From assembly GCA_030425385.1 (NCBI GenBank), contig JAUIAH010000033.1:23393-87392 (forward strand): a stretch of DNA of 64,000 nt. The letters are read 5' to 3'. This document shows positions 30,613 through 39,210 of the stretch, in pieces. The position numbers were made by a program, and so were the translations under genes. The notes under the pieces were generated by a model that was not told where the DNA came from, did no database searches, and saw only the letters and a list, made by a program, of their open reading frames with translations. Each line of letters starts with the position of its first letter. Position 1 is the stretch's first letter. The DNA is from Verrucomicrobiia bacterium. GTDB taxonomy: Bacteria; Verrucomicrobiota; Verrucomicrobiia; Verrucomicrobiales; DEV007.

Positions 30613-31344
30613 TCAAACGCTTACGTTCGTTAACCAGAATCCGCAGTCGGCAAATCCCTTCACAGGCCGATGTTCAACGTGAATATTCATCGGGTCGCCT
30701 TCGCCGATCCCATCATCGTCATATAGGAAATATAGCACTGAACGCTTATCGCTCTTCGCTAGCATCGATCTAAATATCAATCCCGATCTAAAATCTTCTT
30801 TCGAAATCGGAGGTTCGCCGTCTGCCCAGTTTTCATTTCGTATCTCAGTTAGTTCCTCTACTACATACTCGATCGCTTCACGCACTATCGAACCAGACGG
30901 ATCGAGCAGGTCTCCGGGATCAATGGTGTCTTCGTCGGAGCGATAGGTGACATGTAATAGAGCACTCCCTGGCTCCAGTTCCTGAAGATCACTTGAATAG
31001 TCTATGACTCGCCGCGCTAGGCGAATGTTTCGCTTAAGACGCTGGCCAAGATCATGGATGCTGGCGTGTGAGAAATTAGTATTTGTACCTAAGATAGAAC
31101 ACACGAAACCGTCCTCGTTAGGTTCGAGCTGGACTGAATCGAAGATCATCTTGTCAATCTCTTCATTCAGCAGAATTACCGTCTCCTCAAGTTGGCCCCA
31201 ATTTGCCAGCGAAGCCGCAATCCAGAATGGTGAAAAGCTGAATGCGCGAATGCCGCAACAGCCGTGATAGCAGCTCTTCTCGCAACCACCGATGAGCCTT
31301 TTGAGGTTATTGCCAATTGGCAATGCTGGAAGGAGATTATTCAA
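30613..31344 (-). CDS. Hypothetical protein, DUF6331-like N-terminus
   Basis: A 243-aa ORF with a TTG start (a TAG stop lies just upstream in frame). The N-terminal half has CEKSCYHGCCGIRAFSFSP, resembling from memory the CCGIDAF-type motif of DUF6331 proteins of planctomycetes; I could not check this. The C-terminal half (from about 125) is acidic (DEDTIDPGDLLDPSG) and I do not recognise it, so the ORF may be a fusion or a mosaic. No signal peptide or membrane helix is seen. Base composition is lower in GC than in the flanks, and the gene sits in a patch with relics, suggesting an acquired or decaying locus. Confidence 0.5.
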   Translation of the reverse strand: MNNLLPALPIGNNLKRLIGGCEKSCYHGCCGIRAFSFSPFWIAASLANWGQLEETVILLNEEIDKMIFDSVQLEPNEDGFVCSILGTNTNFSHASIHDLGQRLKRNIRLARRVIDYSSDLQELEPGSALLHVTYRSDEDTIDPGDLLDPSGSIVREAIEYVVEELTEIRNENWADGEPPISKEDFRSGLIFRSMLAKSDKRSVLYFLYDDDGIGEGDPMNIHVEHRPVKGFADCGFWLTNVSV

Positions 31345-31961
31345 TGGCTAACGTCTAGGACCACTGAATCCCGGCAGACGGGAAGCGTGAATCGCTGGGT
31401 TGATCTTCCTGGTTCATTGTCAGTGGTTTTGGCACGAGAAGTAGCCGGGGTTCAGTGCGTCCTCTTGTTCGGAAGTCGCCCACCCTCGCCATCTGTTTCT
31501 GTAGTCTACTCGCCGCCTTCTCTTGCACAAGTCCTTTGAGGGCGAACTTCCTCGGCACGAGCGGCATTCGATCTACCAGATTCTTGGATGTCTGATGGTC
31601 TTCTCGTGACGTGGATCCGTTCGTCGCCTCGTGATATCGACGGCGGCTTCCTTCTCCATGAGATGTGTGTTAGATTCACGAAGAGCTTTCCTGTGGCTTG
31701 GGTCTATCACTTTATTCGCCATCGGAGATCTCTAACGCAATCCGAACTTTGTATACACGACACGTGTGATCTATCACGGAATATATGTGCAGGTTGTTTG
31801 GAAATCTTGATTATTGGATCCATTAATAACACAAACTCCATATTTTCCAGTCTGACTGCTTGTTCAATCACCGATCGCATATACGCTTTCCTTGACTCGG
31901 ATTCGCCTCGCCATGCGGCGTGGTTGCACAGAGGCATTTGGGACAGGACTCAGAAAGCATT
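31345..31961. other. Gap with no supported gene
   Basis: About 620 nt of AT-richer sequence than the flanks. Open frames on both strands are short and unconvincing. The minus-strand stretch 31355-31567 (LVQEKAASRLQKQ) could be part of a dead gene. No repeat, tRNA or hairpin stands out. Confidence 0.45.
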
Positions 31962-32051
31962 GATCGCCGGAGGGGCTGCGGTCCTCCCGGAGGCGTTCCC
32001 TATTGCCCTTTTCCGAAATGAGACGGCTGCCATCGGCAGCGGTGATGGCGA
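31962..32051 (-). pseudogene. Relic of the 3' end of an RNase HI gene
   Basis: This 90-nt stretch aligns without gaps to the 3' end of the intact RNase HI gene at 33654-33743 (about 66 of 90 identical by hand). On the minus strand it encodes TAADG...I.EKG...LR.DR, matching the RNase HI tail [23 protein letters not shown]. The stop codon is lost and the rest of the gene is missing. It begins 48 nt after the end of the ATP-grasp gene (32099), on the same strand. It is a duplicated or degenerate end rather than an active gene. Confidence 0.65.
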
Positions 32052-32098
32052 ACCACTTCAATCAGCTGCGGAAACAGAGCGCGCTCGATTTGAGTGAG

Positions 32099-33007
32099 TT
32101 AGGCAAAGGGATCTTCAAACACCGTGGCATGGTCTTCGATGGTAGCCACAGCCCGATAGAAATCATAGGGGTGCCGCTTTGGTGGGAGGCCAACAGATCC
32201 GCCATCGTTCAGCTCAATGAGAATGAGTTCACCGGAGGCGGTCCGCGCGATGTCTGCCGCAAAGAACGGTGAATCGATCCGCTGACCAAGCTCATCGTAG
32301 GCACTGAAATCTACCGATTCCTCATCTCCAATCTCAGAATAGTTATCTGTGAGAATGCGATTCCCTCTCCAAAAGATGAGCCGATATTCTTCGAACACGG
32401 GCATGCCTGATGAATGGGCTCCAATCAGTTTCAGAGGAACATAAGGACGCACCACAAATCCCCTTTCGAACCGTTCCCCTCGATAAGCCAGAAGGTTCTC
32501 ACATACACGTACGAATGCATCATAGGACGCCCCTGCCTCTACATAGCAAGCCGTTAGCCACGCTTCCTTATGGGATTTCACATGATCCTTCACAATCCAG
32601 GGGCTTTTCCCTAACGATTGCGCAAGTTCCCAGGCGTCGTCGATATCTGGATCTTCGGTCCAAACCGCCGACATGGTGAGGTCCGCCACGTGACTATAGT
32701 AGTTCGGCAGGTAGGTGGCTTCTCGGTGGGCGTGGCTAGGGGTGAACAATTGGTAACCTCGCTCTGCTACGGCAGATTCCAAGCACGCATACTCCTCTTC
32801 GCGAAGCATCCAACCGCGATACACCAAGGTCTCACCATTGCCATCAGGCATGGTTTCCAATGCCTCCTCAACACGCTCTTCCAACAGGGCTTCGAAATCG
32901 AAGCAGTGGCAACGAAAGTCAAGTTCTTCGGCCACTTCGGCCTCCTCTCTCCAATCAATTTCCTGCAGCCGCTCTGCAGTGGTCAAAAACCCGTAAAGCC
33001 ACTCCAT
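32099..33007 (-). CDS. R2K-clade ATP-grasp domain protein
   Basis: A 302-aa protein from ATG 33007 (TTG at 33016 is also in frame). The C-terminal two thirds read as an ATP-grasp domain of the R2K clade: Lys residues in SPWIVKDHVKSHKEAW, the Arg in GFVVRPYVPL, then FEEYRLIFWRGNRIL and the metal-binding end ELILIELNDGGSVGLP. Such enzymes form carboxylate-amine bonds. R2K members occur in phage, toxin and other conflict loci, and many have no known substrate. The N-terminal 120 residues are acidic and unknown. The gene diverges from the small CPxC-protein gene (133 nt apart). Its neighbours are relics, which suggests mobile context. Confidence 0.72.
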   Translation of the reverse strand: MEWLYGFLTTAERLQEIDWREEAEVAEELDFRCHCFDFEALLEERVEEALETMPDGNGETLVYRGWMLREEEYACLESAVAERGYQLFTPSHAHREATYLPNYYSHVADLTMSAVWTEDPDIDDAWELAQSLGKSPWIVKDHVKSHKEAWLTACYVEAGASYDAFVRVCENLLAYRGERFERGFVVRPYVPLKLIGAHSSGMPVFEEYRLIFWRGNRILTDNYSEIGDEESVDFSAYDELGQRIDSPFFAADIARTASGELILIELNDGGSVGLPPKRHPYDFYRAVATIEDHATVFEDPFA

Positions 33008-33139
33008 GAATGGCAACTACACCAGAAAAGGGAACTCTGCACGTATGAAATGAATCAAATGAATTATGAAGCGTGCGCTACTCCACGCTTGCGCACGCGG
33101 CACACCGCGTCAATATGCGCCCATCAGATTCGTTCTGGG

Positions 33140-33604
33140 ATGGGAGACATGATCTATACTATCGAACGCGCTAACTTACTCGCTGATCAATTTCGACGAT
33201 TCAAGGCTCACCATGCGCACCATTTGGCAGGTCTCTATGCCAATATTGAGTTTTGGCTGCATGAGGTTGAGGATGCCTACAGGGCTATCGAAGACTACCA
33301 AAGCCGGTTTCTAAAGCTTCGGGACGCTCAGAATGCTTGGGTAAATGCATTCAATGTCACGGAGCATCGCTTCTGCCCCATTTGCCGGGGGCGATGCGAA
33401 TTTGATGATGGCACGCCCCGAGCACCTCGGAGAACCCCCAGCCGTGATCTTGACTCCGCCAAAGTTGCCCTCAGAGAGGAGGCTCGTGAATTCCTTCTGC
33501 GTTGTTTCCGAGTCGGACTTATGAATGAACCAGATTTGCGAAGCATGTGCACGCGTATCGGCACCGGCCTGGAACCTGCAGAGCTCGAGCGCGGATTTCC
33601 GTGA
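33140..33604 (+). CDS. Small conserved-looking CPxC protein, unknown function
   Basis: A 154-aa protein from ATG 33140 (ATG at 33149 is also possible; GGGAG precedes it closely). The N-terminal half is helical (ANLLADQFRRFKAHHAHH to FLKLRDAQNAW). The second half has CPICRGRCEF, a Cys-rich knuckle, then APRRTPSRDLDSAKVALREEAREFLLRC. I recall similar short proteins in planctomycete and verrucomicrobial genomes but know no function. A zinc-binding or nucleic-acid role is possible. A hairpin overlapping the stop probably ends its transcript. Confidence 0.62.
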   Translation: MGDMIYTIERANLLADQFRRFKAHHAHHLAGLYANIEFWLHEVEDAYRAIEDYQSRFLKLRDAQNAWVNAFNVTEHRFCPICRGRCEFDDGTPRAPRRTPSRDLDSAKVALREEAREFLLRCFRVGLMNEPDLRSMCTRIGTGLEPAELERGFP

Positions 33605-33624
33605 ACGGTCGCCTTGCCGTTCAC
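33601..33624. terminator. Hairpin terminator between convergent genes
   Basis: Perfect 8-bp stem GTGAACGG / CCGTTCAC with an 8-nt loop, overlapping the stop of the CPxC gene. A pyrimidine-rich tract ending in TTTTAAT follows. It may also end the RNase HI transcript from the other side. Confidence 0.62.
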
Positions 33625-33651
33625 ACTCTACCCTCTCTATCCTATTCTATT

Positions 33652-34401
33652 TTAATCGTCAAAGAGCCCGCGTTCCTGCCGGAGGCTTTCCTCATAGCCT
33701 TTATCTGGAATGCGTCCGCCGCCATCCGCAGCGGTGGTGGCAAGGGTGTCGCAACGTTCATTCTCCAAATGTCCCGCATGGCCTTTGACCCATTTCCAGT
33801 GGACCTCGTGTTTCGCCGCGGCGGCATCGAGCCTGAGCCACAGATCCTTGTTCTTCACGGGCTTCTTCGATGCGGTCTTCCACCCTTTGCGTTTCCAACC
33901 GACGATCCAATGCTTTTGAAAAGCTTCTGCCAGGTATTTGGAATCCGTGTGCACGGTCACCTCACAGGGCTCAAAGAGGGCCTCCAGGCCAGCTAGTGCC
34001 GCCATAAGCTCCATCCGATTGTTTGTCGTTCGTTGATACCCTTGTGAGAGTTCCTTGCGATATTTCCCAAAGATCAGGATTGTCCCATAACCACCAGGAC
34101 CGGGATTCCCGCGCGAGGAGCCATCGGTGTAGATCGTGACTTGTTTGCGTTTGCCTGCCGAACGCTTCTTCGAGGGAACCGTTCCCTTCTTCTTGGCGAC
34201 GGGGCTTCCGCTTTTCTGATGGCGCTGATAGATATCCGCGAGGACTTCCGACTGCTTGGGAGAGAACTCCAGATCTTCCATGCCTGCGCCTGTCTCATCG
34301 ATCTTGCGCACCCACTCACGCTCCTTGGCCGTCAGCTCGGCTTCATGAGCGAGCAACCATTCTAACATCTCTTCTACACGTAGATTCTTGGACACGTGCA
34401 T
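33652..34401 (-). CDS. rnhA: Ribonuclease HI with N-terminal extension
   Basis: A 249-aa enzyme that cuts RNA in RNA:DNA hybrids. The RNase HI domain spans about 88-235: the first Asp in [16 protein letters not shown], Glu in [10 protein letters not shown], Asp in [11 protein letters not shown] and the last Asp in NERCDTLA; the basic helix [17 protein letters not shown] is also present. About 85 residues precede the domain ([22 protein letters not shown], then a basic linker [17 protein letters not shown]) and are not part of the usual 150-aa enzyme. ATG 34401 is the start; AAAGGAG lies 15 nt upstream. The gene diverges from hrpA. A degraded copy of its 3' end lies at 31962-32051. Confidence 0.9.
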   Translation of the reverse strand: MHVSKNLRVEEMLEWLLAHEAELTAKEREWVRKIDETGAGMEDLEFSPKQSEVLADIYQRHQKSGSPVAKKKGTVPSKKRSAGKRKQVTIYTDGSSRGNPGPGGYGTILIFGKYRKELSQGYQRTTNNRMELMAALAGLEALFEPCEVTVHTDSKYLAEAFQKHWIVGWKRKGWKTASKKPVKNKDLWLRLDAAAAKHEVHWKWVKGHAGHLENERCDTLATTAADGGGRIPDKGYEESLRQERGLFDD

Positions 34402-34416
34402 TCCATAGCAGCCTGA

Positions 34417-34435
34417 CTCCTTTCATCAAAAGGAG
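34417..34435. promoter_or_regulatory. Palindrome with SD-like arms between rnhA and hrpA
   Basis: CTCCTTT (34417-34423) and AAAGGAG (34429-34435) form a 7-bp inverted repeat with a 5-nt loop (CATCA). Each strand therefore shows an AAAGGAG facing a divergent gene, but 9-15 nt from any start. Binding site or shared ribosome-binding element; role unproven. Confidence 0.4.
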
Positions 34436-34481
34436 ATGTGGCAAATGTGGGCAAAGGGTGTCTAGTCGCCGGTTCCAAACC

Positions 34482-37400
34482 ATGCCCGTCGTCACCCCCA
34501 AGCTTCCGATCCATGAGAAACGCGAGGCCATCGCCGAAGCGGTGCAGCGCCACCGCGTCGTGGTGGTTTCTGGGGACACCGGCTCAGGGAAAACGACTCA
34601 ACTGCCGCAAATGTGCCACGCGGCTCTTCCTGGCAAGGGCCTCATCGGCTGCACCCAACCACGTCGGGTGGCGGCAGTCTCTCTCGCCAAACGCGTTTCG
34701 GAGGAGATGAACACAACGTTAGGAGATCTCGTGGGCGTGCAGGTGCGTTTCCTCGATCAGACGTGTCCGGACACCCGGATCAAGTTCATGACCGATGGCA
34801 TTCTTCTAGCAGAGACACGGGGAGATCGTCAGTTGCAGAAGTACGATGCGATCATCGTCGATGAAGCGCATGAGCGCACCCTGAACATCGATTTCACGCT
34901 CGGCTACTTGAGAAATCTGCTACGCAAGCGCCGCGATCTCAAGGTCATCATCAGTTCGGCCACGCTCGATGTGGAACGCTTCTCCGAGTTCTTCGATGAC
35001 GCCCCGGTCATTGAGATCGAGGGACGCACTTTTCCCGTGGAGGACCACTACTTGCCTCCTGAAAGCAGCGGTGAGGAGACGTCTCTGCAAGTCTTGCGGG
35101 GGGTGCAGTGGGTGCGGGAGCGCGATCGCCAAGGAGACATCTTGGTGTTTCTGCCAGGAGAACGCGAGATTCAGGAAACGGCGGATTTGTTAGCGGGCCG
35201 GCAGTTGTCAGGCGCGCAAATCCTCCCCCTTTACGCCCGTCTGAGCCTGAAAGATCAACAAGCCGTCTTTCGCACCTCACCAGGCCGCCAGCGAATCGTC
35301 CTGGCAACAAACGTCGCCGAAACGTCCATCACGATTCCTGGGATCGTTTATGTGATTGATAGTGGAGTGGCGCGAGTGAATCGCTACGACGCGCGTTCGC
35401 ATGTGCAACGCCTCCTCACGGAGCGCATCTCACAGGCAAGCGCTCGCCAACGCCGCGGCCGTTGTGGACGCGTTTCGGAAGGCATTTGTGTCAGGCTCTA
35501 TGACGAGGATGACTTTGATCGCCGCCCGCCGTTCTCCGATCCCGAGATACGTCGGACCTCTCTGGCAGGGGTGATTCTGCAAATGAAGAGCCTGCGATTG
35601 CCGCCAATCGAAGACTTTCCCTTCATCGACCCACCGCAGCGGCGTCTCATCTCCGAGGGCTACAAGCAACTTCAGGAACTGGGCGCGCTCGATCAGGACA
35701 GGCGATTGACTGAAGACGGACGAGAAATGGCGCGCCTGCCCATTGATCCCTGTCTGTCAAAGATGCTCATCCATGCCCGCGAGGAACATCAGGTGGTCCT
35801 CCCGTGGGTCCTCATCATCGTCGCCGCCCTTGCCACCCAAGATCCGAAGGAACGTCCTCGCGAGAAACGGGAGTTGGCGGACCAAGCGCATCGTGACTGG
35901 CAAGATCCTCAATCCGACTTCATGGCGCATCTCCATCTGTGGCGGGCGCTCGGCGAGCATCTGGATGACCGCGGTCGCCCGCGGAAGAATCAATTGCGGC
36001 GCTACTGTGGTAAGCGCTTCCTCAACTACCGCCGTGTGATGGAATGGTTAGGCGTGGCGCGCGAGCTCGCTGGTCAGCTCCGTGTGCGGCATCTCCCCTA
36101 CCACACAAAAGGACCAACGAAAGGTGACTACCTCCCCATTCACGAATGCCTTCTTTCCGGCATCCCTCGCGGTGCCGCGCACAAGCATGAACGCCGCGAG
36201 TATCGCAATGGGAGTGAGCAGACGTTCATGATCTTCCCTGGCTCGAGCCTGGCCAAGCAGAAGAAACTTCCTGAATGGCTGTTAGGGTTTGAACTCGTGG
36301 AAACGTCGCGGCTCTTTGCACGGCAAGTGGCAGCCATCGAACCCGAATGGCTGGAGAAAGCAGCCCCACATCTTTGTCGCTCACACTATTCTGATCCTCA
36401 CTGGGATGCGAAGCAAGGAGCGGTCTACGCGAAAGAGCATGTGACCTGTGTCGGCCTCCGCATTCTCGAAGGCCGCCGCGTCCACTTCGGGCGCATTCAT
36501 CCTCCTGAAGCGCGAAAGACCTTCATCTGGGAAGCTCTGGTTCGCGGCGATCTCCGCACGCGTGGCGCCTTTCAAAAGCACAACAAAGACGTCATCGCCG
36601 CGGTGAAACTCCGGGAAACAAAGTGGCGCAAACGCGGTTCGCTCTTCTGCGAGGATGCCGTCTTCGAATTTTATGACGAACGGGTTCCGGACGAGATCAA
36701 TACTGCCAAGGCTTTTGAGAAATGGCGTGAGAAAGCGGAGGCCAAAGACATCCAATGCCTTTGCGTGGACGAGGAAGGGGTCTCCTACCCGCAATTGACG
36801 CCGTTTGTCGAAGACGACTACCCTGACAGTGTCCTTCACGGCGAGTTCGCCTACCCCGTCTACTACCAATTGGCACCAGGCGAGCCCGAGGACGGCATCA
36901 CGTTCGGCTGCGATCTGGCGTATCTTCACGAATTCCCCGACTGGCTTGGCGACTGGCTGGTCCCAGGCTACTTGCGCGAGAAGGTCACCCTCCTTATCCG
37001 CAGTCTGCCCAAGGACCTACGCATCCCCTGCCAACCCATCGAGAAACGAGCGAACGCATTCGTCTCCGTGACGAAGCCTTCTGGGCCATTGTTAGATGCG
37101 CTTAGTCTTTATCTCACGCGTGATCTAGGCAAACTGGTAGAGCCCAGCGACTTTGATCTTGAGCGCCTTCCGCCGCATTTCGCCCCCAGCTACTGGATTG
37201 GTGACGAGCAAGGCAAGGAGATCGCATCGGGGAAAGATCTCGGCGCGCTCCGCCAACGACTTGAAGGGAAACGGAAGGCATGGTTTCAGAAAGCTTCTTC
37301 CACATGGGAACAATCGGGGCTCTCGCATTTCCCCAAAGAGCCGCTCCCGATGGAAGTCACTGTGGGGCAATCGCCTGGATTCCCGGCCCTCGTGGACGAA

Positions 37401-38183
37401 GGCAAGTCCGTTGGCATTCGATGCTTCCCGTGCGCCGACCAAGCCCAGATGGCACACCGTTTAGGGCTCATTCGCCTCATCGAATGCCAGATCAAAGATC
37501 AAGTGCATTACGTTAGGGAACACTTCCCTCTGGGCACTCTTTCGCGCAGTCTTCTCCCCTTGTTAGGCCCTGCCGGGAAAGACAATCCTCGGCACCTTCT
37601 CCCCCTCACAATTGATACGATGTTAGGTGGGAAGGAGCATGATGCACCCCTCATCCGCGATGAGGCGACGTTTACAGATCACCTTGCTCGGGCGCGGGGC
37701 GATTTGTTCGAAATCGCCCGCGGTCTCGCCGGCACTTTGGAGACGATCCTGGAAGCCTACCAGCAGGTTGCCCGACCGATCGAAGAGCATCGCCGAGGAC
37801 CCTATGCGGAAAGCATCGTCGACATGCAGGCGCAGCTCGATGACCTCTTTGCACCTGGCTTTCTTCTCCGTGGTTGGGCTCCACGACTCAAGCACTACCC
37901 ACGCTACCTCAAAGCCATGCGCGCTCGGATCGAGCGCATGCTTGGCGCGCCTCCGGTGAAGGATCTTCAGAAACAGGAACGTCTTCATCCCTTCCAAGGT
38001 GCCTACCTTGATTTGCTAACGGATTGGGAAAGCCGTCGGCTGGAGACCCCTCGCCCCATCCGTGAATTCGGCTGGCAACTGCAGGAGTTTCGCATTGCCG
38101 TCTTCGCTCCCGAGGTCGGCACGCTCACGAAGGTGTCAGAGAAGCGCCTTAGCAAAGCGCTTGAGGCCTGCCAAGAAGACTAA
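34482..38183 (+). CDS. hrpA: DEAH-box ATP-dependent RNA helicase HrpA
   Basis: A 1233-aa DEAH RNA helicase (typical HrpA 1240-1300 aa), unwinding RNA and rescuing stalled ribosomes. Motif I is GDTGSGKTTQLPQ (near 25), Ia CTQPRRVAAVSLAKRV, II DEAHERTLN, III SSATLD, V ETSITIPGIVYVIDSG and VI QRRGRCGRVSEG. The winged-helix/ratchet region and OB-fold follow, then the long HrpA C-terminal domain (DUF3418, from about 600). ATG 34482 is preferred; GTG 34458 in frame would add eight residues. No strong Shine-Dalgarno precedes either. Only 6 nt separate its stop from the convergent moaD. Confidence 0.92.
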   Translation: MPVVTPKLPIHEKREAIAEAVQRHRVVVVSGDTGSGKTTQLPQMCHAALPGKGLIGCTQPRRVAAVSLAKRVSEEMNTTLGDLVGVQVRFLDQTCPDTRIKFMTDGILLAETRGDRQLQKYDAIIVDEAHERTLNIDFTLGYLRNLLRKRRDLKVIISSATLDVERFSEFFDDAPVIEIEGRTFPVEDHYLPPESSGEETSLQVLRGVQWVRERDRQGDILVFLPGEREIQETADLLAGRQLSGAQILPLYARLSLKDQQAVFRTSPGRQRIVLATNVAETSITIPGIVYVIDSGVARVNRYDARSHVQRLLTERISQASARQRRGRCGRVSEGICVRLYDEDDFDRRPPFSDPEIRRTSLAGVILQMKSLRLPPIEDFPFIDPPQRRLISEGYKQLQELGALDQDRRLTEDGREMARLPIDPCLSKMLIHAREEHQVVLPWVLIIVAALATQDPKERPREKRELADQAHRDWQDPQSDFMAHLHLWRALGEHLDDRGRPRKNQLRRYCGKRFLNYRRVMEWLGVARELAGQLRVRHLPYHTKGPTKGDYLPIHECLLSGIPRGAAHKHERREYRNGSEQTFMIFPGSSLAKQKKLPEWLLGFELVETSRLFARQVAAIEPEWLEKAAPHLCRSHYSDPHWDAKQGAVYAKEHVTCVGLRILEGRRVHFGRIHPPEARKTFIWEALVRGDLRTRGAFQKHNKDVIAAVKLRETKWRKRGSLFCEDAVFEFYDERVPDEINTAKAFEKWREKAEAKDIQCLCVDEEGVSYPQLTPFVEDDYPDSVLHGEFAYPVYYQLAPGEPEDGITFGCDLAYLHEFPDWLGDWLVPGYLREKVTLLIRSLPKDLRIPCQPIEKRANAFVSVTKPSGPLLDALSLYLTRDLGKLVEPSDFDLERLPPHFAPSYWIGDEQGKEIASGKDLGALRQRLEGKRKAWFQKASSTWEQSGLSHFPKEPLPMEVTVGQSPGFPALVDEGKSVGIRCFPCADQAQMAHRLGLIRLIECQIKDQVHYVREHFPLGTLSRSLLPLLGPAGKDNPRHLLPLTIDTMLGGKEHDAPLIRDEATFTDHLARARGDLFEIARGLAGTLETILEAYQQVARPIEEHRRGPYAESIVDMQAQLDDLFAPGFLLRGWAPRLKHYPRYLKAMRARIERMLGAPPVKDLQKQERLHPFQGAYLDLLTDWESRRLETPRPIREFGWQLQEFRIAVFAPEVGTLTKVSEKRLSKALEACQED

Positions 38184-38189
38184 CTAAAG

Positions 38190-38438
38190 TCATCCGCCTT
38201 GCACGGGGGGCATGAGGGCGAGTTCTTGTCCGTCTGAGACCACGGCGTCGCGATCGACGTAGGATTGATCGAGGGCGAGAAGCAGCTGATTCTCCCAATC
38301 TCGTAGTTTCGGATAATGGACAAAGAGTTGCTGGACGACCTCGCCTACGGTGCACGACGTGGCTTCAGACGACCAGGGAATCTCCGCGGCACCCGTGACC
38401 TCCCGCAAGGTCGAGAAGAAGAGCACGGTAATCGTCAT
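38190..38438 (-). CDS. moaD: MoaD/ThiS-type sulfur carrier (molybdopterin synthase small subunit)
   Basis: An 82-aa ubiquitin-like protein ending in MPPVQGG; the C-terminal Gly-Gly is thiocarboxylated to donate sulfur for molybdopterin. Beta-grasp pattern: TITVLFFSTLREVTG, QQLFVHYPKL, SYVDRDAVVSDGQELAL. The start is ATG 38438, which overlaps the TGA of the PEP-CTERM gene upstream (ATGA), so an earlier in-frame ATG at 38462 is unlikely. No other moa genes are in the window, so it is an orphan here; coupling to a PEP-CTERM gene is odd. It converges on hrpA. Confidence 0.84.
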   Translation of the reverse strand: MTITVLFFSTLREVTGAAEIPWSSEATSCTVGEVVQQLFVHYPKLRDWENQLLLALDQSYVDRDAVVSDGQELALMPPVQGG

Positions 38439-39175
38439 GCTTTCCGCTGGCGGCGAAGGCACGTCATGGCTGCTCCTAACAGAATCAGCAACCCAGTCGA
38501 CGGCTCAGGCACCGGGGTGATGGGTGTCACGACCATGTTGAGCCCTTGCAAGGCGGCCGCGCCCTGCGCATTGGATGGGAGAAAACTTCCAGGACCAAAG
38601 GCATTGCCGACCTTGGCATTCAAATCGAGGCGGTACGTTCCGGGATTAAGGGTGCCCGTTTCATTGAACTCTACCTCGCTCCCTGACGTGGCTGAATGGC
38701 GGAAGAGATCGACCCCACTCTCCGGGGCGAGGCTCCATTCGACCGTGGGGTTCCCTGCAGTGGCATCACCCAAGATGGTGTACTTGCCGCCTAACCAGAA
38801 GGCGGATGGTCCAGCTTCATCGGTCACGGTAAACGTCACGGAAACGAGCGATTCCGAGTGCAAACTCACTGGCGCAAAGCCACCACCTCGCTGCCCACTC
38901 GCCATCATGTCCGTGGGAGAGTAGAGAGAAAGGTAGTCCCCTCCCTGAACGACCACGCTCTGCAGCGCTCTCGCCTGGGAGCTATCCGTGCCGTTAGAGG
39001 TCGCTTGCAACTGGATCGCCCCGGGAGCACTGGCACTATCAGAATCGGAGACGCCACCGGTCACTTTGGTCGCTACCACTCGTGAGATGTCGTCGAGGCG
39101 GACGAGAGCGGCGTGTCCCAATTGAGGCAGCAGGCAGGTGAAGGCAATGGCGGGCGCAAGGAGACGGAGTTTCAT
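38435..39175 (-). CDS. PEP-CTERM secreted protein
   Basis: A 246-aa exported protein. Signal peptide at the start (MKLRLLAPAIAFTCLLPQLGHA), beta-rich Ser/Thr/Gly body, and the C-terminal sorting signal VPEPSTGLLILLGAAMTCLRRQRK (PEP motif, hydrophobic stretch, Arg cluster) recognised by exosortase. The body is adapted to surface or exopolysaccharide attachment; its specific function is unknown. The gene is translationally coupled to moaD. The membrane-protein gene ends 35 nt upstream, so the three form a short minus-strand unit. Confidence 0.85.
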   Translation of the reverse strand: MKLRLLAPAIAFTCLLPQLGHAALVRLDDISRVVATKVTGGVSDSDSASAPGAIQLQATSNGTDSSQARALQSVVVQGGDYLSLYSPTDMMASGQRGGGFAPVSLHSESLVSVTFTVTDEAGPSAFWLGGKYTILGDATAGNPTVEWSLAPESGVDLFRHSATSGSEVEFNETGTLNPGTYRLDLNAKVGNAFGPGSFLPSNAQGAAALQGLNMVVTPITPVPEPSTGLLILLGAAMTCLRRQRKA

Positions 39176-39210
39176 GACGTTTCGTTTAGGATTTTTAAAA
39201 AAGATTTATG

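Noticed and set aside
31588..32097. 169-aa plus-strand ORF
   Set aside because: It is antisense to the RNase H relic and has no protein-like features or start signal; treated as chance.
32618..33139. Longer ORF upstream of the CPxC gene
   Set aside because: This part is antisense to the ATP-grasp gene and lacks coding character; the gene is taken from 33140.
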